A stretch of DNA of 64,000 bases from Pikeienuella litoralis (lineage in GTDB: Bacteria; Pseudomonadota; Alphaproteobacteria; Rhodobacterales; Rhodobacteraceae): contig NZ_JBBHER010000005.1 in assembly GCF_037646705.1 (NCBI RefSeq), forward strand, positions 310,001-374,000, written 5' to 3'. Shown piece after piece: positions 50,523 through 59,822 of this stretch (position 1 is its first letter; each line of letters begins with the position of its first letter). Made by a program: the position numbers and the translations under genes. Below the pieces are notes generated by a model, which was given only the letters and a program-made list of their open reading frames with translations, made no database searches and was not told the DNA's origin.

Positions 50523-51512
50523 TCAAGCGTAGACATCGGTCCAGAGCTCTTCCGCGTCCGGCTCCGGGCTTTCCTGTGCGAATTTCGCGGCGGCGTTCAC
50601 GGTCGACTTGATCTCCTTGTCGATCGCCTTCAATTCGTCTTCCGACGTCCCGCCGCCCATGGTCAGCAGATCGCGCACATGGTCGATTGGGTCGCGCTCT
50701 TCGCGCATTTTCTGAACCTCTTCGCGCGTGCGGTATTTCGCCGGGTCCGACATGGAATGGCCGCGGTATCTGTATGTGTTCATTTCCAGAATATACGGTC
50801 CCTTGCCGGCGCGGCAGTGTTCGGCGGCCTTGGTCGCCGCCGCCTTCACCGCCAGAACGTCCATGCCGTCCACCGCCTCTCCGGGGATGCCGAACGCCTC
50901 GCCGCGCGTGTAGAGCGCAGGCGTCGACGACCCGCGCTTCAGCGACGTTCCCATGGCGTATTGGTTGTTCTCGATCACGAAGATGCAGGGAAGCTTCCAG
51001 AGCGACGCCATGTTGAACGTCTCGTAGACCTGCCCCTGATTGGCGGCGCCGTCGCCAAAATAGGTGAAGGCCACATTGTCGTTTTCCCGATACCAGTTGG
51101 CGAACGCGAGCCCGGCGCCGATCGGCACATTCGCTCCGACGATGCCATGGCCGCCATAGAACTCCTTTTCCTTGGAGAACATGTGCATCGAGCCGCCCTT
51201 GCCGCCGGAATAGCCGTCCTTGCGGCCGGTCAGCTCCGCCATCACCCCCTTGGGATCCATGCCGCTGGCCAGCATGTGGCCGTGATCGCGATATGTGGTG
51301 ACGCGCTGGTCGCCTTTCTTGGCGCAGGCTTCAACCCCGACGACGACGGCTTCCTGGCCGATATAGAGATGGCAAAAGCCGCCAATGGCGCCCATGCCGT
51401 AAAGTTGCCCCGCCTTCTCCTCGAACCTCCGGATGAGAAGCATCTCCCGGTAAAAGTGAAGAAGCTCGTCCTTAGAGGCGTTGGGGTTCTTCCGCTTGCG
51501 TGTTGCGGCCAT
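50523..51512 (-). CDS. pdhA: Pyruvate dehydrogenase E1 alpha subunit
   Basis: A 329-residue ThDP-binding subunit. It carries the thiamine diphosphate motif GDGAANQGQVYETFNMASLW closing with IENNQYAMG, and the phosphorylation-loop-like RYRGHSMSDPAKYRTREEV. The ATG at 51512 is preceded by GGGAGGAAG. First gene of the pdh operon, downstream of the ftsB-like gene. Confidence 0.96.
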   Translation of the reverse strand: MAATRKRKNPNASKDELLHFYREMLLIRRFEEKAGQLYGMGAIGGFCHLYIGQEAVVVGVEACAKKGDQRVTTYRDHGHMLASGMDPKGVMAELTGRKDGYSGGKGGSMHMFSKEKEFYGGHGIVGANVPIGAGLAFANWYRENDNVAFTYFGDGAANQGQVYETFNMASLWKLPCIFVIENNQYAMGTSLKRGSSTPALYTRGEAFGIPGEAVDGMDVLAVKAAATKAAEHCRAGKGPYILEMNTYRYRGHSMSDPAKYRTREEVQKMREERDPIDHVRDLLTMGGGTSEDELKAIDKEIKSTVNAAAKFAQESPEPDAEELWTDVYA

Positions 51513-51691
51513 GAATATCTTCCTCCCATACGGCGCGGCGGCCCGGGCGCCACGCGCTCGCATCGCCAGCGCCGCGTCGGCCATGTTCCATCTCTGCACG
51601 ATTCCCGCGCCTTCGTTAAGAGGAAACCGGCGATTCAAATGGTTGATGACGATTTGATCAGAAGAATCCGTCGCCCGAGCGTATAACTGGT

Positions 51692-51994
51692 TTAACGGAT
51701 AACTATCTCTTCGGGTCTGATGAAGCCGAGGACGTCGCGCGCCCGTTCGTCCAGCAGATCGAGGTCGAGGTAAGACGTGTCCAGCCGGCGGGTGAGGTTC
51801 TCCAGCCTCTGTCGCTCGACGACCAGCGCGTCAAGCTCGGCGGCGAGACGGCTCTCCTCCTGCTCGGCCGCGAGCCCGACACGGAGCCCGAGGCCGCCCT
51901 GAACGCCGCGGTGCCCAAAATGCAGGACTGCGGCGACGACGAACAGGCAGGCGCAAATATCGACGATACGGATCTTCAACCTGGTGGCGATCAT
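51692..51994 (-). CDS. FtsB/DivIC-family septum formation initiator
   Basis: A 100-residue bitopic membrane protein: a short cytoplasmic start, a transmembrane helix (IVDICACLFVVAAVLHFG), then a periplasmic coiled coil (EEQEESRLAAELDALVVERQ-like) and a C-terminal segment DERARDVLGFIRPEEIVI. The layout and the position between eno and pdhA match the alphaproteobacterial FtsB-like gene. It would link FtsL and FtsQ at the divisome. Confidence 0.85.
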   Translation of the reverse strand: MIATRLKIRIVDICACLFVVAAVLHFGHRGVQGGLGLRVGLAAEQEESRLAAELDALVVERQRLENLTRRLDTSYLDLDLLDERARDVLGFIRPEEIVIR

Positions 51995-52156
51995 CTGCCC
52001 GGCGCCTCTGTTTCACGTTCTGTCGCGCACGTTTCGTCGGATGATGCCGCACTTGACGCCGAAAGAAAAGCGCCGCAGCGCCGATGGGCCGCGCGGCGCG
52101 CGAGAAAATAGAGCGAAATCGAGATGTCGCCCGCCGCCGCGCGGGGATGCGCGGCG

Positions 52157-53434
52157 TCAGCGGTTGAGCAGGCGGGCCCCCGCATAGACGGCCGCGTCGC
52201 CAAGATCCTCCTCGATCCGGATCAGCTGATTGTATTTTGCGAGGCGATCCGACCGGGCGAGGGAGCCGGTCTTGATCTGTCCGCAATTCGTCGCCACGGC
52301 GAGATCGGCGATCGTCGTATCCTCGGTTTCTCCCGAGCGATGCGACATCACCGCAGTATAGGCCGCGCGATGCGCGATATCGACCGTCTCCAGCGTCTCG
52401 GAGAGAGTCCCGATCTGGTTCACCTTCACCAGGATCGAATTGCCGACCCCGCGCGCGATCCCGTCCGACAGGCGCGCCGGGTTGGTGACGAAGAGATCGT
52501 CCCCGACCAGCTGGCAGCGCCCGCCGAGCGTCGCGGTCAGATGCGCCCAGCCGTCCCAGTCGTCCTCCGAAAGGCCATCCTCGATGGAGATGATCGGATA
52601 GGCCGAAATCAGATCGGCGTAGTAATCGGTCATTTCGCCGGCGTCCAACACGCGGGATTCGCCCTTCAGGTGATAGCGCCCCTCGGAGAAAAACTCGGTC
52701 GCGGCGGAATCCAGCGCGAGAAACACATCCTCGCCGGGCCGGTAGCCGGCGCGCTCGATGGACTTGATGATGAAGTCGAGCGCGTCGCGCGTCGATGCGA
52801 TGTTGGGCGCGAAGCCGCCCTCGTCGCCGACATTGGTGGCGAAGCCGGCGGCGGCCAGCTCACCCTTCAGCGTGTGGAATATCTCCGCCCCCATGCGCAC
52901 CGCGTCCCGCATGGTCGGCGCGGAGACCGGAATGACCATGAATTCCTGAATGTCGATCGGGTTGTCGGCGTGGGCGCCGCCATTGATGATGTTCATCATC
53001 GGCGCGGGCATGGTGCGCGCCGCCGGGCCGCCGACATATCGGTAGAGCGGGAGGCCCGCGCTCTCCGCCGCGGCTTTCGCGACCGCCAGCGACACGCCGA
53101 GGATCGCGTTCGCGCCGAGGCGGGATTTGTTTTCGGTCCCGTCCAGGTCGATCATCGCGGCGTCGATCATGGTCTGGCGCGTCGCGTCGGCGCCCGAAAT
53201 CGCTTCGAAAATCTCGCCGTTCACCGCATCGACGGCGTTCAGGACGCCCTTGCCGCGGTAGCGCTCCATATCTCCATCGCGAAGCTCGACCGCTTCATGC
53301 GCGCCGGTCGACGCCCCCGACGGGACCGCCGCGCGCCCGCGCGCGCCATCTTCAAGCAACACATCGACTTCGACAGTCGGGTTGCCGCGGCTGTCCAGGA
53401 TTTCACGTCCGGTGATTTCGATGATGGCGCTCAT
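52157..53434 (-). CDS. eno: Enolase
   Basis: A 425-residue glycolytic enzyme converting 2-phosphoglycerate to phosphoenolpyruvate. Seen are ILDSRGNPTVEVDV at the start, GASTGAHEAVELRDGD (flexible loop), the magnesium ligands in ALDSAATE, SIEDGLSEDDWDGW and LVGDDLFVTN, and MSHRSGETEDTTIADLAV. A weak 8-bp hairpin (52135-52142 with 52149-52156) sits at its stop. It lies 162 bp upstream of the ftsB-like gene. Confidence 0.97.
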   Translation of the reverse strand: MSAIIEITGREILDSRGNPTVEVDVLLEDGARGRAAVPSGASTGAHEAVELRDGDMERYRGKGVLNAVDAVNGEIFEAISGADATRQTMIDAAMIDLDGTENKSRLGANAILGVSLAVAKAAAESAGLPLYRYVGGPAARTMPAPMMNIINGGAHADNPIDIQEFMVIPVSAPTMRDAVRMGAEIFHTLKGELAAAGFATNVGDEGGFAPNIASTRDALDFIIKSIERAGYRPGEDVFLALDSAATEFFSEGRYHLKGESRVLDAGEMTDYYADLISAYPIISIEDGLSEDDWDGWAHLTATLGGRCQLVGDDLFVTNPARLSDGIARGVGNSILVKVNQIGTLSETLETVDIAHRAAYTAVMSHRSGETEDTTIADLAVATNCGQIKTGSLARSDRLAKYNQLIRIEEDLGDAAVYAGARLLNR

Positions 53435-53581
53435 GGCGGGCTCCGCTTGCTGTTTGTCACGCGTCTATAGGGTGAGCCGGTCCGGCGGACAAGAAAGGGC
53501 GCCGTGCGACTTTCCGCTCAAGGCGGGCCGGCGCGCATGGGAACGCCCGCGCTCCGCGCTCCCGTCCGGAGGCCGGCCTCT

Positions 53582-54340
53582 TCAGCCGTCTGTCTTTTCC
53601 GTCAGCTTGATCGCGGTCCAGATCGCATCCATTTCCTCGAGCGACGCCTCCGCGGGGCTTCGGCCATCCGCCGCCAGCCTCGCCTCGACGCCGCGAAACC
53701 GGCGCTCGAACTTGGCGTTGGCGCGCCGGAGCGCGGCTTCGGGGTCTATCTTCAGATGGCGGCCGAGATTGGCGAGGACGAACAGAAGGTCGCCATATTC
53801 CTCTTCCGTCCGGTCCGGTCCGTCGCTCCGCGCCGCCTCGACGAGCTCCGCCGCCTCTTCCCGGATCTTGTCCAGCACGCCCTCGGCGTCGGGCCAGTCG
53901 AACCCGACCCGCGCCGCGCGGTCCTGCAGTTTCACCGCGCGGGTGAGGCCGGGCAGGGCGGTCGGCGTCCCGTCGAGCGCGCTTTCGCGCCGCTCGCCTT
54001 TCGCGCGGCGCTCCTCGGCTTTCAGGCGCTCCCAGGAGCCGGGCTTGAAATCCTCCCGCGCCCAGTCGCCGAATACATGCGGATGCCGGCGGATCATCTT
54101 CTCCGTGATGGCCTCGACGACATCCGGCCAGCCGAAGGCGCCGGTCTCGGCCGCCATCTGCGCGTGATAGACGACCTGCAGCAGCAGATCGCCGAGCTCG
54201 TCGGCCAGATCGTCCATCGCGCCGCGCTCGATCGCATCGGCGACCTCATAGGCCTCCTCGATGGTGAAGGGCGCGATGGAGCGGAAATCCTGGTCCAGAT
54301 CCCACGGGCAGCCCCGTTCGGGCTCGCGGAGGCGGCGCAT
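53582..54340 (-). CDS. mazG: Nucleoside triphosphate pyrophosphohydrolase MazG
   Basis: A 252-residue (from the first ATG) NTP pyrophosphatase with two tandem MazG domains: FTIEEAYEVADAIERG with DDLADELGDLLLQVVYHA (EExxE...ExxD) and again IREEAAELVEAARS with EEEYGDLLFVLANLG. Upstream of the ATG the frame continues with IADPAAGLERLLEI, which matches the normal MazG N-terminus, but contains no ATG, GTG or TTG; the real start is probably further up at a non-standard codon (CTG at 54385 or 54409), or the protein is N-terminally short. Confidence 0.92.
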   Translation of the reverse strand: MRRLREPERGCPWDLDQDFRSIAPFTIEEAYEVADAIERGAMDDLADELGDLLLQVVYHAQMAAETGAFGWPDVVEAITEKMIRRHPHVFGDWAREDFKPGSWERLKAEERRAKGERRESALDGTPTALPGLTRAVKLQDRAARVGFDWPDAEGVLDKIREEAAELVEAARSDGPDRTEEEYGDLLFVLANLGRHLKIDPEAALRRANAKFERRFRGVEARLAADGRSPAEASLEEMDAIWTAIKLTEKTDG

Positions 54341-54450
54341 GATCTCCAGCAGCCGCTCCAGCCCGGCGGCCGGATCGGCGATCAGATCGTCCGATTCGGC
54401 GCGGGGCAGGGGATGCGTGCGGGCCTTGGCGCCCCCGGTCCGAACGGGAT

Positions 54451-54933
54451 TCAGAACGGGATCTCGTCGTCGATGCCGGAAGAGAAGCCGCCCGAAGACT
54501 GGCCTCCGCCGCTCCGGTCGTCATAGCCTCCGCCGCCGCCGCTCCGATCGTCGTAGCCGCCCCCGCCGCCGCCGCCTTCGCCGCGCCCGTCCAGCATCGT
54601 GAGCGTCGAATTGAACGGGCGGAGGACAACCTCCGTGGAGTACTTGTCCTGCCCGCTCTGGTCCTGCCATTTGCGGGTCTCAAGCTGACCCTCCAGATAG
54701 ACCTTCGAGCCCTTGCGCAGATATTGCTCGGCGATTCGCACCAGCGGCTCCGAGAAGATCGCCACCCGATGCCACTCGGTGCGCTCGCGCCGCTCGCCGC
54801 TCGCCTTGTCCTTCCATGTCTCGGACGTGGCGACGCTGAGATTGCAGACCTTGCCGCCGTTGGCGAAGCTCCGCACTTCCGGATCTCGGCCCAAATTGCC
54901 GATCAGGATCACCTTGTTGACGCTGCCCGCCAT
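54451..54933 (-). CDS. ssb: Single-stranded DNA-binding protein
   Basis: A 160-residue SSB: OB fold (NKVILIGNLGRDPEVRSFAN, TEWHRVAIFSEPLVRIAEQY, GSKVYLEGQLETRKWQDQSG), a Gly/Tyr/Asp-rich repeat linker (GGGGGYDDRSG repeated) and the conserved acidic tip DDEIPF that binds repair and replication proteins. It is divergent from uvrA, as is typical. I did not find a full LexA box in the intergenic region. Confidence 0.97.
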   Translation of the reverse strand: MAGSVNKVILIGNLGRDPEVRSFANGGKVCNLSVATSETWKDKASGERRERTEWHRVAIFSEPLVRIAEQYLRKGSKVYLEGQLETRKWQDQSGQDKYSTEVVLRPFNSTLTMLDGRGEGGGGGGGYDDRSGGGGGYDDRSGGGQSSGGFSSGIDDEIPF

Positions 54934-55124
54934 GTCCGCTCCTTGTCGATTCCGTGTTCCGGGCGACCCTAACCCTTACCGGCGCGCCGCGCCATTCATC
55001 GACGCGGCTTTTTGGGGGGCGGCGTTTTGGGCGAGGCGCCGCTTTGATTCCGCTCCGCGACGGCATATGTGAAGGCGATCGGCGGCGCCTTCGGCCTCGC
55101 CGGCGTTCACGATACAGGCGGGCC

Positions 55125-57983
55125 ATGGCCGAACGGAAATTCCTGTCGATCCGCGGCGCGCGGGAGCATAATCTGAAGGGGATCGACGTCGATCTCCCGC
55201 GAAATGCGCTCTGCGTGATCACCGGCCTCTCCGGCTCCGGCAAGTCGTCGCTCGCGTTCGATACGATCTACGCGGAAGGGCAGCGGCGGTACGTCGAAAG
55301 CCTCAGCGCGTATGCGCGCCAGTTCCTGCAACTGATGCAAAAGCCCGATGTCGATCACATCGAAGGGCTCTCGCCCGCAATCTCGATCGAACAGAAGACC
55401 ACGAGCAAAAACCCCCGCTCCACGGTCGGAACGGTGACGGAGATCTACGATTATCTGCGCCTCCTCTTCGCGCGGGTCGGCACGCCCTATTCGCCGGCGA
55501 CCGGCCTTCCGATCGAGGCGCAGCAGATCTCGGAGATGGTGGATCGCGTCATGGCGATGGAGGAGGGCGTGCGCGCCTATCTTCTCGCCCCGATCATCCG
55601 GGACCGGAAAGGCAGTTACGCCAAGGAGTTCGCGGAGCTTCGCAAGCAGGGTTTCCAGCGCGTGAAGGTGGATGGCGATTTCTTCGAGCTTGAGGAGCCG
55701 CCGGTTCTCGACAAGAAATTCCGCCACAACATCGATGTCGTCGTCGATCGGATCGTCATCCGCGAAGGGATCGAGACCCGCCTCGCCGACAGCTTCGCCA
55801 CCGCTCTCGGGCTCGCCGACGGGATCGCCGTGGTGGAGACGGCGCCGGCGGAGGGCGACCCGGCGCAGACGGTGTTCTCGGAGAAATTCGCCTGTCCCGT
55901 CTCCGGATTCACGATTTCCGAGATCGAGCCGCGCCTGTTTTCATTCAACGCGCCGTTCGGCGCCTGCCCGACCTGCGACGGGCTCGGACACGAGTCGTTT
56001 TTCGATGAGAATCTCATCGTTCCGGATCAGGCCCTGCCGCTGAACAAGGGCGCGCTCGCCCCCTGGGCCAAAACCAACAGCCCCTATTACCGCCAGACCA
56101 TCGAAGCGATCGCCAAGGCCTACGGCTTCGATGTCTCGGATCCCTGGCGCGACCTGCCGGAGCTTGCGCGCGAGACGCTGCTGCATGGTTCCGGAGAGCG
56201 GAAGATCAAGTTCCGATACGACGATGGCGGCCGCGTCTATGACGTGGAGCGCCCGTTCGAAGGCGTCATTCCGAATCTCGAGCGGCGTTACCGCGAGACT
56301 GAATCGCAGATGGTGCGGGAGTCGTTCGAATCCTACCGGAATGAGCGCCCCTGCGGCGCCTGCGGCGGCTATCGCCTTCGCGAGCAGGCGCTCGCGGTGA
56401 AGATCGCCGGCCTCCATATCGGTCAGGTCACGCGCATGTCTATTCGCGAGGCGGCGGCCTGGGCCGGCGCGGTGTTCGAGACGCTCTCGCCTCAGAAACA
56501 GGCCATCGCCGGCGCGATCCTGAAGGAGATCCGGGAGCGGCTGGGGTTTCTGGTCAATGTCGGGCTCGACTACCTGACGCTCGCCCGCGCCGCCGGCACC
56601 CTTTCCGGCGGCGAGAGCCAGCGCATCCGCCTCGCCAGCCAGATCGGCTCCGGCCTCACCGGCGTTCTCTACGTGCTGGACGAGCCGTCCATCGGCCTTC
56701 ATCAGCGCGACAACGACCGCCTGCTGACCACCCTGAAGAATCTCCGCGATCAGGGAAACACCGTGATCGTGGTCGAGCATGACGAAGAGGCGATCCGCGC
56801 GGCGGATCACGTCGTGGACATCGGCCCCGGCGCGGGCGTGCATGGCGGCCATGTCATCGTCGCCGGTACGCCGCAGGACGTTATGGCGTGCGAGACATCG
56901 CTGACCGGGGCGTATCTGACCGGGCGCCGCGCGATCCCCACGCCGGGCGAGCGCCGGGTCGGCAATGGCGGAAAACTGATCGTCGAAGGCGCCAGCGGCA
57001 ACAACCTGAAAGATGTCACCGTGGAGATTCCGCTCGGAACCTTCACCTGCGTCACGGGCGTTTCCGGCGGCGGCAAGTCGACCCTGACGATCGAGACGAT
57101 CTACAAGACCGCCGCGCAACGGCTGAACGGGGCCCGCGCCATTCCGGCGCCATCGCGCTCGATCAAGGGGTTCGAGCATCTCGACAAGGTGATCGACATC
57201 GATCAGTCGCCGATCGGCCGCACCCCGCGCTCGAACCCGGCGACATATACCGGCGCCTTCACGCCGATCCGGGACTGGTTCGCCGGCCTGCCTGAATCGA
57301 AGGCCCGCGGGTACAAGCCGGGGCGCTTTTCCTTCAACGTGAAGGGCGGGCGCTGCGAGGCGTGCCAGGGCGACGGCGTCATCAAGATCGAGATGCACTT
57401 CCTGCCGGACGTCTATGTCGAATGCGAAACCTGCAAGGGCGCGCGCTACAACCGCGAGACCCTTCAGGTGAAGTACAAGGGCAAATCCATCGCCGAAGTG
57501 CTTGATATGACAGTAGAGGATGGGGTCGAATTTTTCTCCGCCATCCCGACGATCCGCGACAAGATGGAGACCCTGGAGCGGGTCGGCCTCGGCTATATCA
57601 AGATCGGGCAGCAAGCCACGACCCTCTCCGGCGGCGAGGCGCAGCGCGTGAAGCTCTCGAAGGAGCTGGCGAAGCGCGCCACGGGGAGGACGCTTTATAT
57701 TCTAGACGAGCCGACGACGGGTCTTCACTTCGAGGATGTGCGCAAGCTTCTTGAAGTGCTGCATGAACTGGTGGACGCCGGCAACACCGTACTCGTGATC
57801 GAGCACAATCTCGACGTGATCAAGACCGCGGACTGGATCATCGATATCGGCCCCGAGGGCGGGGACGGCGGCGGCGAGGTCATCGCAATCGGAACGCCCG
57901 AGACGGTTGCGGCGGTGAAAGACAGCCATACCGGCCGCTATTTGCGCCCGCTCCTGAAGCGCGCGCGCGTCGCCGCCGAATAA
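55125..57983 (+). CDS. uvrA: UvrABC excinuclease subunit A
   Basis: A 952-residue damage-recognition ATPase; the ATG at 55125 matches the family N-terminus (AERKFLSIRGAREHNLKGID), whereas the longer frame is spacer. It has two ABC modules: Walker A GLSGSGKSS at 34-42 and GVSGGGKST near 640; signatures TLSGGESQRIRLASQIG and TLSGGEAQRVKLSKELA; zinc sites with CPVSG...CPTC and CEACQGDG...CETCKG. Typical length. Shares a 191-bp upstream region with ssb. Confidence 0.97.
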   Translation: MAERKFLSIRGAREHNLKGIDVDLPRNALCVITGLSGSGKSSLAFDTIYAEGQRRYVESLSAYARQFLQLMQKPDVDHIEGLSPAISIEQKTTSKNPRSTVGTVTEIYDYLRLLFARVGTPYSPATGLPIEAQQISEMVDRVMAMEEGVRAYLLAPIIRDRKGSYAKEFAELRKQGFQRVKVDGDFFELEEPPVLDKKFRHNIDVVVDRIVIREGIETRLADSFATALGLADGIAVVETAPAEGDPAQTVFSEKFACPVSGFTISEIEPRLFSFNAPFGACPTCDGLGHESFFDENLIVPDQALPLNKGALAPWAKTNSPYYRQTIEAIAKAYGFDVSDPWRDLPELARETLLHGSGERKIKFRYDDGGRVYDVERPFEGVIPNLERRYRETESQMVRESFESYRNERPCGACGGYRLREQALAVKIAGLHIGQVTRMSIREAAAWAGAVFETLSPQKQAIAGAILKEIRERLGFLVNVGLDYLTLARAAGTLSGGESQRIRLASQIGSGLTGVLYVLDEPSIGLHQRDNDRLLTTLKNLRDQGNTVIVVEHDEEAIRAADHVVDIGPGAGVHGGHVIVAGTPQDVMACETSLTGAYLTGRRAIPTPGERRVGNGGKLIVEGASGNNLKDVTVEIPLGTFTCVTGVSGGGKSTLTIETIYKTAAQRLNGARAIPAPSRSIKGFEHLDKVIDIDQSPIGRTPRSNPATYTGAFTPIRDWFAGLPESKARGYKPGRFSFNVKGGRCEACQGDGVIKIEMHFLPDVYVECETCKGARYNRETLQVKYKGKSIAEVLDMTVEDGVEFFSAIPTIRDKMETLERVGLGYIKIGQQATTLSGGEAQRVKLSKELAKRATGRTLYILDEPTTGLHFEDVRKLLEVLHELVDAGNTVLVIEHNLDVIKTADWIIDIGPEGGDGGGEVIAIGTPETVAAVKDSHTGRYLRPLLKRARVAAE

Positions 57984-58046
57984 ACGCTCCGCGCGCAAGT
58001 GGTTCTGTGTTACGCTTCCTAGTGGTATTCCCGAGGAGGCCACGCC

Positions 58047-58481
58047 ATGAATGTGCAGAAGGTCATTTCCGGCAAGAAGATACAGTCGGTCGAGATCATA
58101 TCGGCTCAGGAGACGCTTGCGGCCGCGGCCGCAAGTCTTGCGTCGAAGAAGATCGGCGCGTTGATCGTCCTGGACCGCCGCGGCGGGGTCGCCGGCATCA
58201 TTTCCGAGCGCGACATCGTGTGGCGGGTCGCCGCCGAGGGCGCGACCTGCCTGACGAGTCCGGTCGCGTCGGCGATGACCAAGGCGGTGAAGATCTGCGC
58301 GCCGACGGACACCGTCGCCTCCGTGACCCAGCAGATGACCGAGGGCCGGTTCCGCCACATGCCGGTGATGGATGGCGGGCGGCTCGTCGGCGTGATCTCG
58401 ATCGGCGACGTCCTGAAGGCGAGGATGGATCAGATCGAGATGGAGAATCGGGCGATGGAAGACATGATCAGAGGGATCTGA
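58047..58481 (+). CDS. CBS-domain pair protein
   Basis: A 144-residue cytoplasmic protein made of two CBS motifs (ETLAAAAASLASKKIGALIV; PTDTVASVTQQMTEGRFRHM with GVISIGDVLKARMD). Such stand-alone pairs bind adenine nucleotides and regulate partners that are usually not adjacent. The ATG at 58047 is preceded by GAGGAGG. Between uvrA and coaD, no operon evidence. Confidence 0.93.
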   Translation: MNVQKVISGKKIQSVEIISAQETLAAAAASLASKKIGALIVLDRRGGVAGIISERDIVWRVAAEGATCLTSPVASAMTKAVKICAPTDTVASVTQQMTEGRFRHMPVMDGGRLVGVISIGDVLKARMDQIEMENRAMEDMIRGI

Positions 58482-58639
58482 CCGTCGCGTCCTCCGATCC
58501 CGAGCGCTCCCGGAGCCGATTTTCGCCCGATCGCGCCGGCGGAAACGCGTGAGAAGAGCGTTTCGGCCAATCCGCCCTTGACCCGACCCGCAACAATGCT
58601 GTTTGCCTTCCGCGGCGTCAGCAATGGGAGAAAGCGCGC

Positions 58640-59134
58640 ATGCGGATCGGATTTTACCCGGGGACGTTCGACCCCGTCACCCGCGGGCACGGCGACATCG
58701 TTCGCCGCGCGCTCCGGTTGGTTGACCGCCTGGTCATCGGCGTGGCCGTCAATCGCGACAAGGGGCCGCTCTTCAGCCTGGAGGAGCGCGTGGAGCTGCT
58801 TCGCGCCGATATCGGCGCGATCTGCGGCGAGGACGCGGCGCGCGTCGATGTGGAGCCGTTCGAGGATCTGCTGATGCACCGCGCGGAGCGGGTGGGCGCC
58901 TCGATCATCATCCGCGGTCTGCGGGCCGTGGCCGATTTCGAATACGAATATCAGATGGTCGGCATGAACCGGGCCTTGAACGACGAGATCGAGACGGTGT
59001 TCCTCATGGCGGAGGCGCAGCATCAGGCGATCGCCTCGCGGCTGGTCAAGGAGATCGCCCATCTCGGCGGCGACGTCTCGCGGTTCGTCACGCCGCGGGT
59101 GAAATCGGCTCTTCTCGAGAAGTATCGCCGTTGA
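58640..59134 (+). CDS. coaD: Phosphopantetheine adenylyltransferase
   Basis: A 164-residue enzyme catalysing the penultimate step of CoA synthesis. It has the nucleotidyltransferase motif YPGTFDPVTRGHGD, the phosphopantetheine-binding RGLRAVADFEYEYQM and the HQAIASRLVKEIA helix. Normal length. The cyclophilin gene follows 55 bp later. Confidence 0.96.
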   Translation: MRIGFYPGTFDPVTRGHGDIVRRALRLVDRLVIGVAVNRDKGPLFSLEERVELLRADIGAICGEDAARVDVEPFEDLLMHRAERVGASIIIRGLRAVADFEYEYQMVGMNRALNDEIETVFLMAEAQHQAIASRLVKEIAHLGGDVSRFVTPRVKSALLEKYRR

Positions 59135-59189
59135 CCCGACGCGCCCGGCTGCTTAGGTGCGGGCTGAATCATGTTAAGGAGATATCAGG

Positions 59190-59753
59190 ATGCCGTTTCG
59201 GTTTCTTACGGTTCTGTTCGCAGCTGTCCTGTCTCTCGCATCAACGGAGGCTATGGCCGTGGACGACGCAAACACTCTGATCATTGAACTGAAGACCGGT
59301 GACGTGACGATCGAGCTTCTGCCCGATGTCGCGCCGGAGCATGTCGAGCGGATCAAGACGCTGGCGAAAGATGGCGCTTATGACGGCGTCGCCTTTCACC
59401 GGGTCATCGAAGGCTTCATGGCGCAGACGGGCGACGTGAAATACGGCAAGGGCGCGGACATGTCCCGCGCCGGCACGGGGGGCTCCAACCTTCCCGATCT
59501 GCCGGCGGAGTTCTCGAAGCTGCCGTTCGAGCGCGGAACGGTGGGCATGGCGCGCTCGCAGAGCCCGAACTCGGCCAACTCGCAGTTTTTCATCATGTTC
59601 GACGAGGGCGCGTTCCTCAACGGCCAGTACACCGTGGTCGGCAGGGTGGTCAGCGGCATGGGCCATGTGGACAACATCAAGAAGGGATCGCGCGCGGCCA
59701 ACGGCTCCGTCGAGGACCCGGACAGGATGATCTCGGTTCGCGTCGGCGGCTGA
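59190..59753 (+). CDS. Exported cyclophilin-type peptidyl-prolyl isomerase
   Basis: A 187-residue cyclophilin with a signal peptide ending TEAMAVDD, so periplasmic. The active-site region is intact: AFHRVIEGFMAQTGD, and the later NSQFFIMFDEGAFLNGQYTVVG; the tryptophan that binds cyclosporin in human CypA is absent, as usual in bacteria. AAGGAG lies just before the ATG. A terminator-like hairpin follows. Confidence 0.95.
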   Translation: MPFRFLTVLFAAVLSLASTEAMAVDDANTLIIELKTGDVTIELLPDVAPEHVERIKTLAKDGAYDGVAFHRVIEGFMAQTGDVKYGKGADMSRAGTGGSNLPDLPAEFSKLPFERGTVGMARSQSPNSANSQFFIMFDEGAFLNGQYTVVGRVVSGMGHVDNIKKGSRAANGSVEDPDRMISVRVGG

Positions 59754-59775
59754 CGACAGGGCGGGAGTGAATCCG

Positions 59776-59806
59776 GCGCGGCCCAAGGGCCGCGCTTTGC
59801 GTTTTT
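59776..59806 (+). terminator. Intrinsic terminator after the cyclophilin gene
   Basis: GCGCGGCCC (59776-59784) pairs with GGGCCGCGC (59787-59795), so a stem of about eight pairs with a tight loop, followed by TTTGCGTTTTT. It lies between the cyclophilin stop and queA. Confidence 0.75.
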
Positions 59807-59822
59807 GGAGGGGGTGGTCGAA

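Noticed and set aside
52135..52156. 8-bp hairpin at the end of eno as a terminator
   Set aside because: It abuts the stop codon, has no T tract on the transcribed side and arises from GC-rich repeats; noted only within the eno entry.
54954..55124. 57-codon N-terminal extension of uvrA
   Set aside because: Spacer-like composition; the conserved UvrA N-terminus begins at 55125.
54934..55124. Possible LexA box between ssb and uvrA
   Set aside because: GTTC occurs at isolated places but no GTTC-N7-GTTC pair is present; only half-sites, not enough to call.
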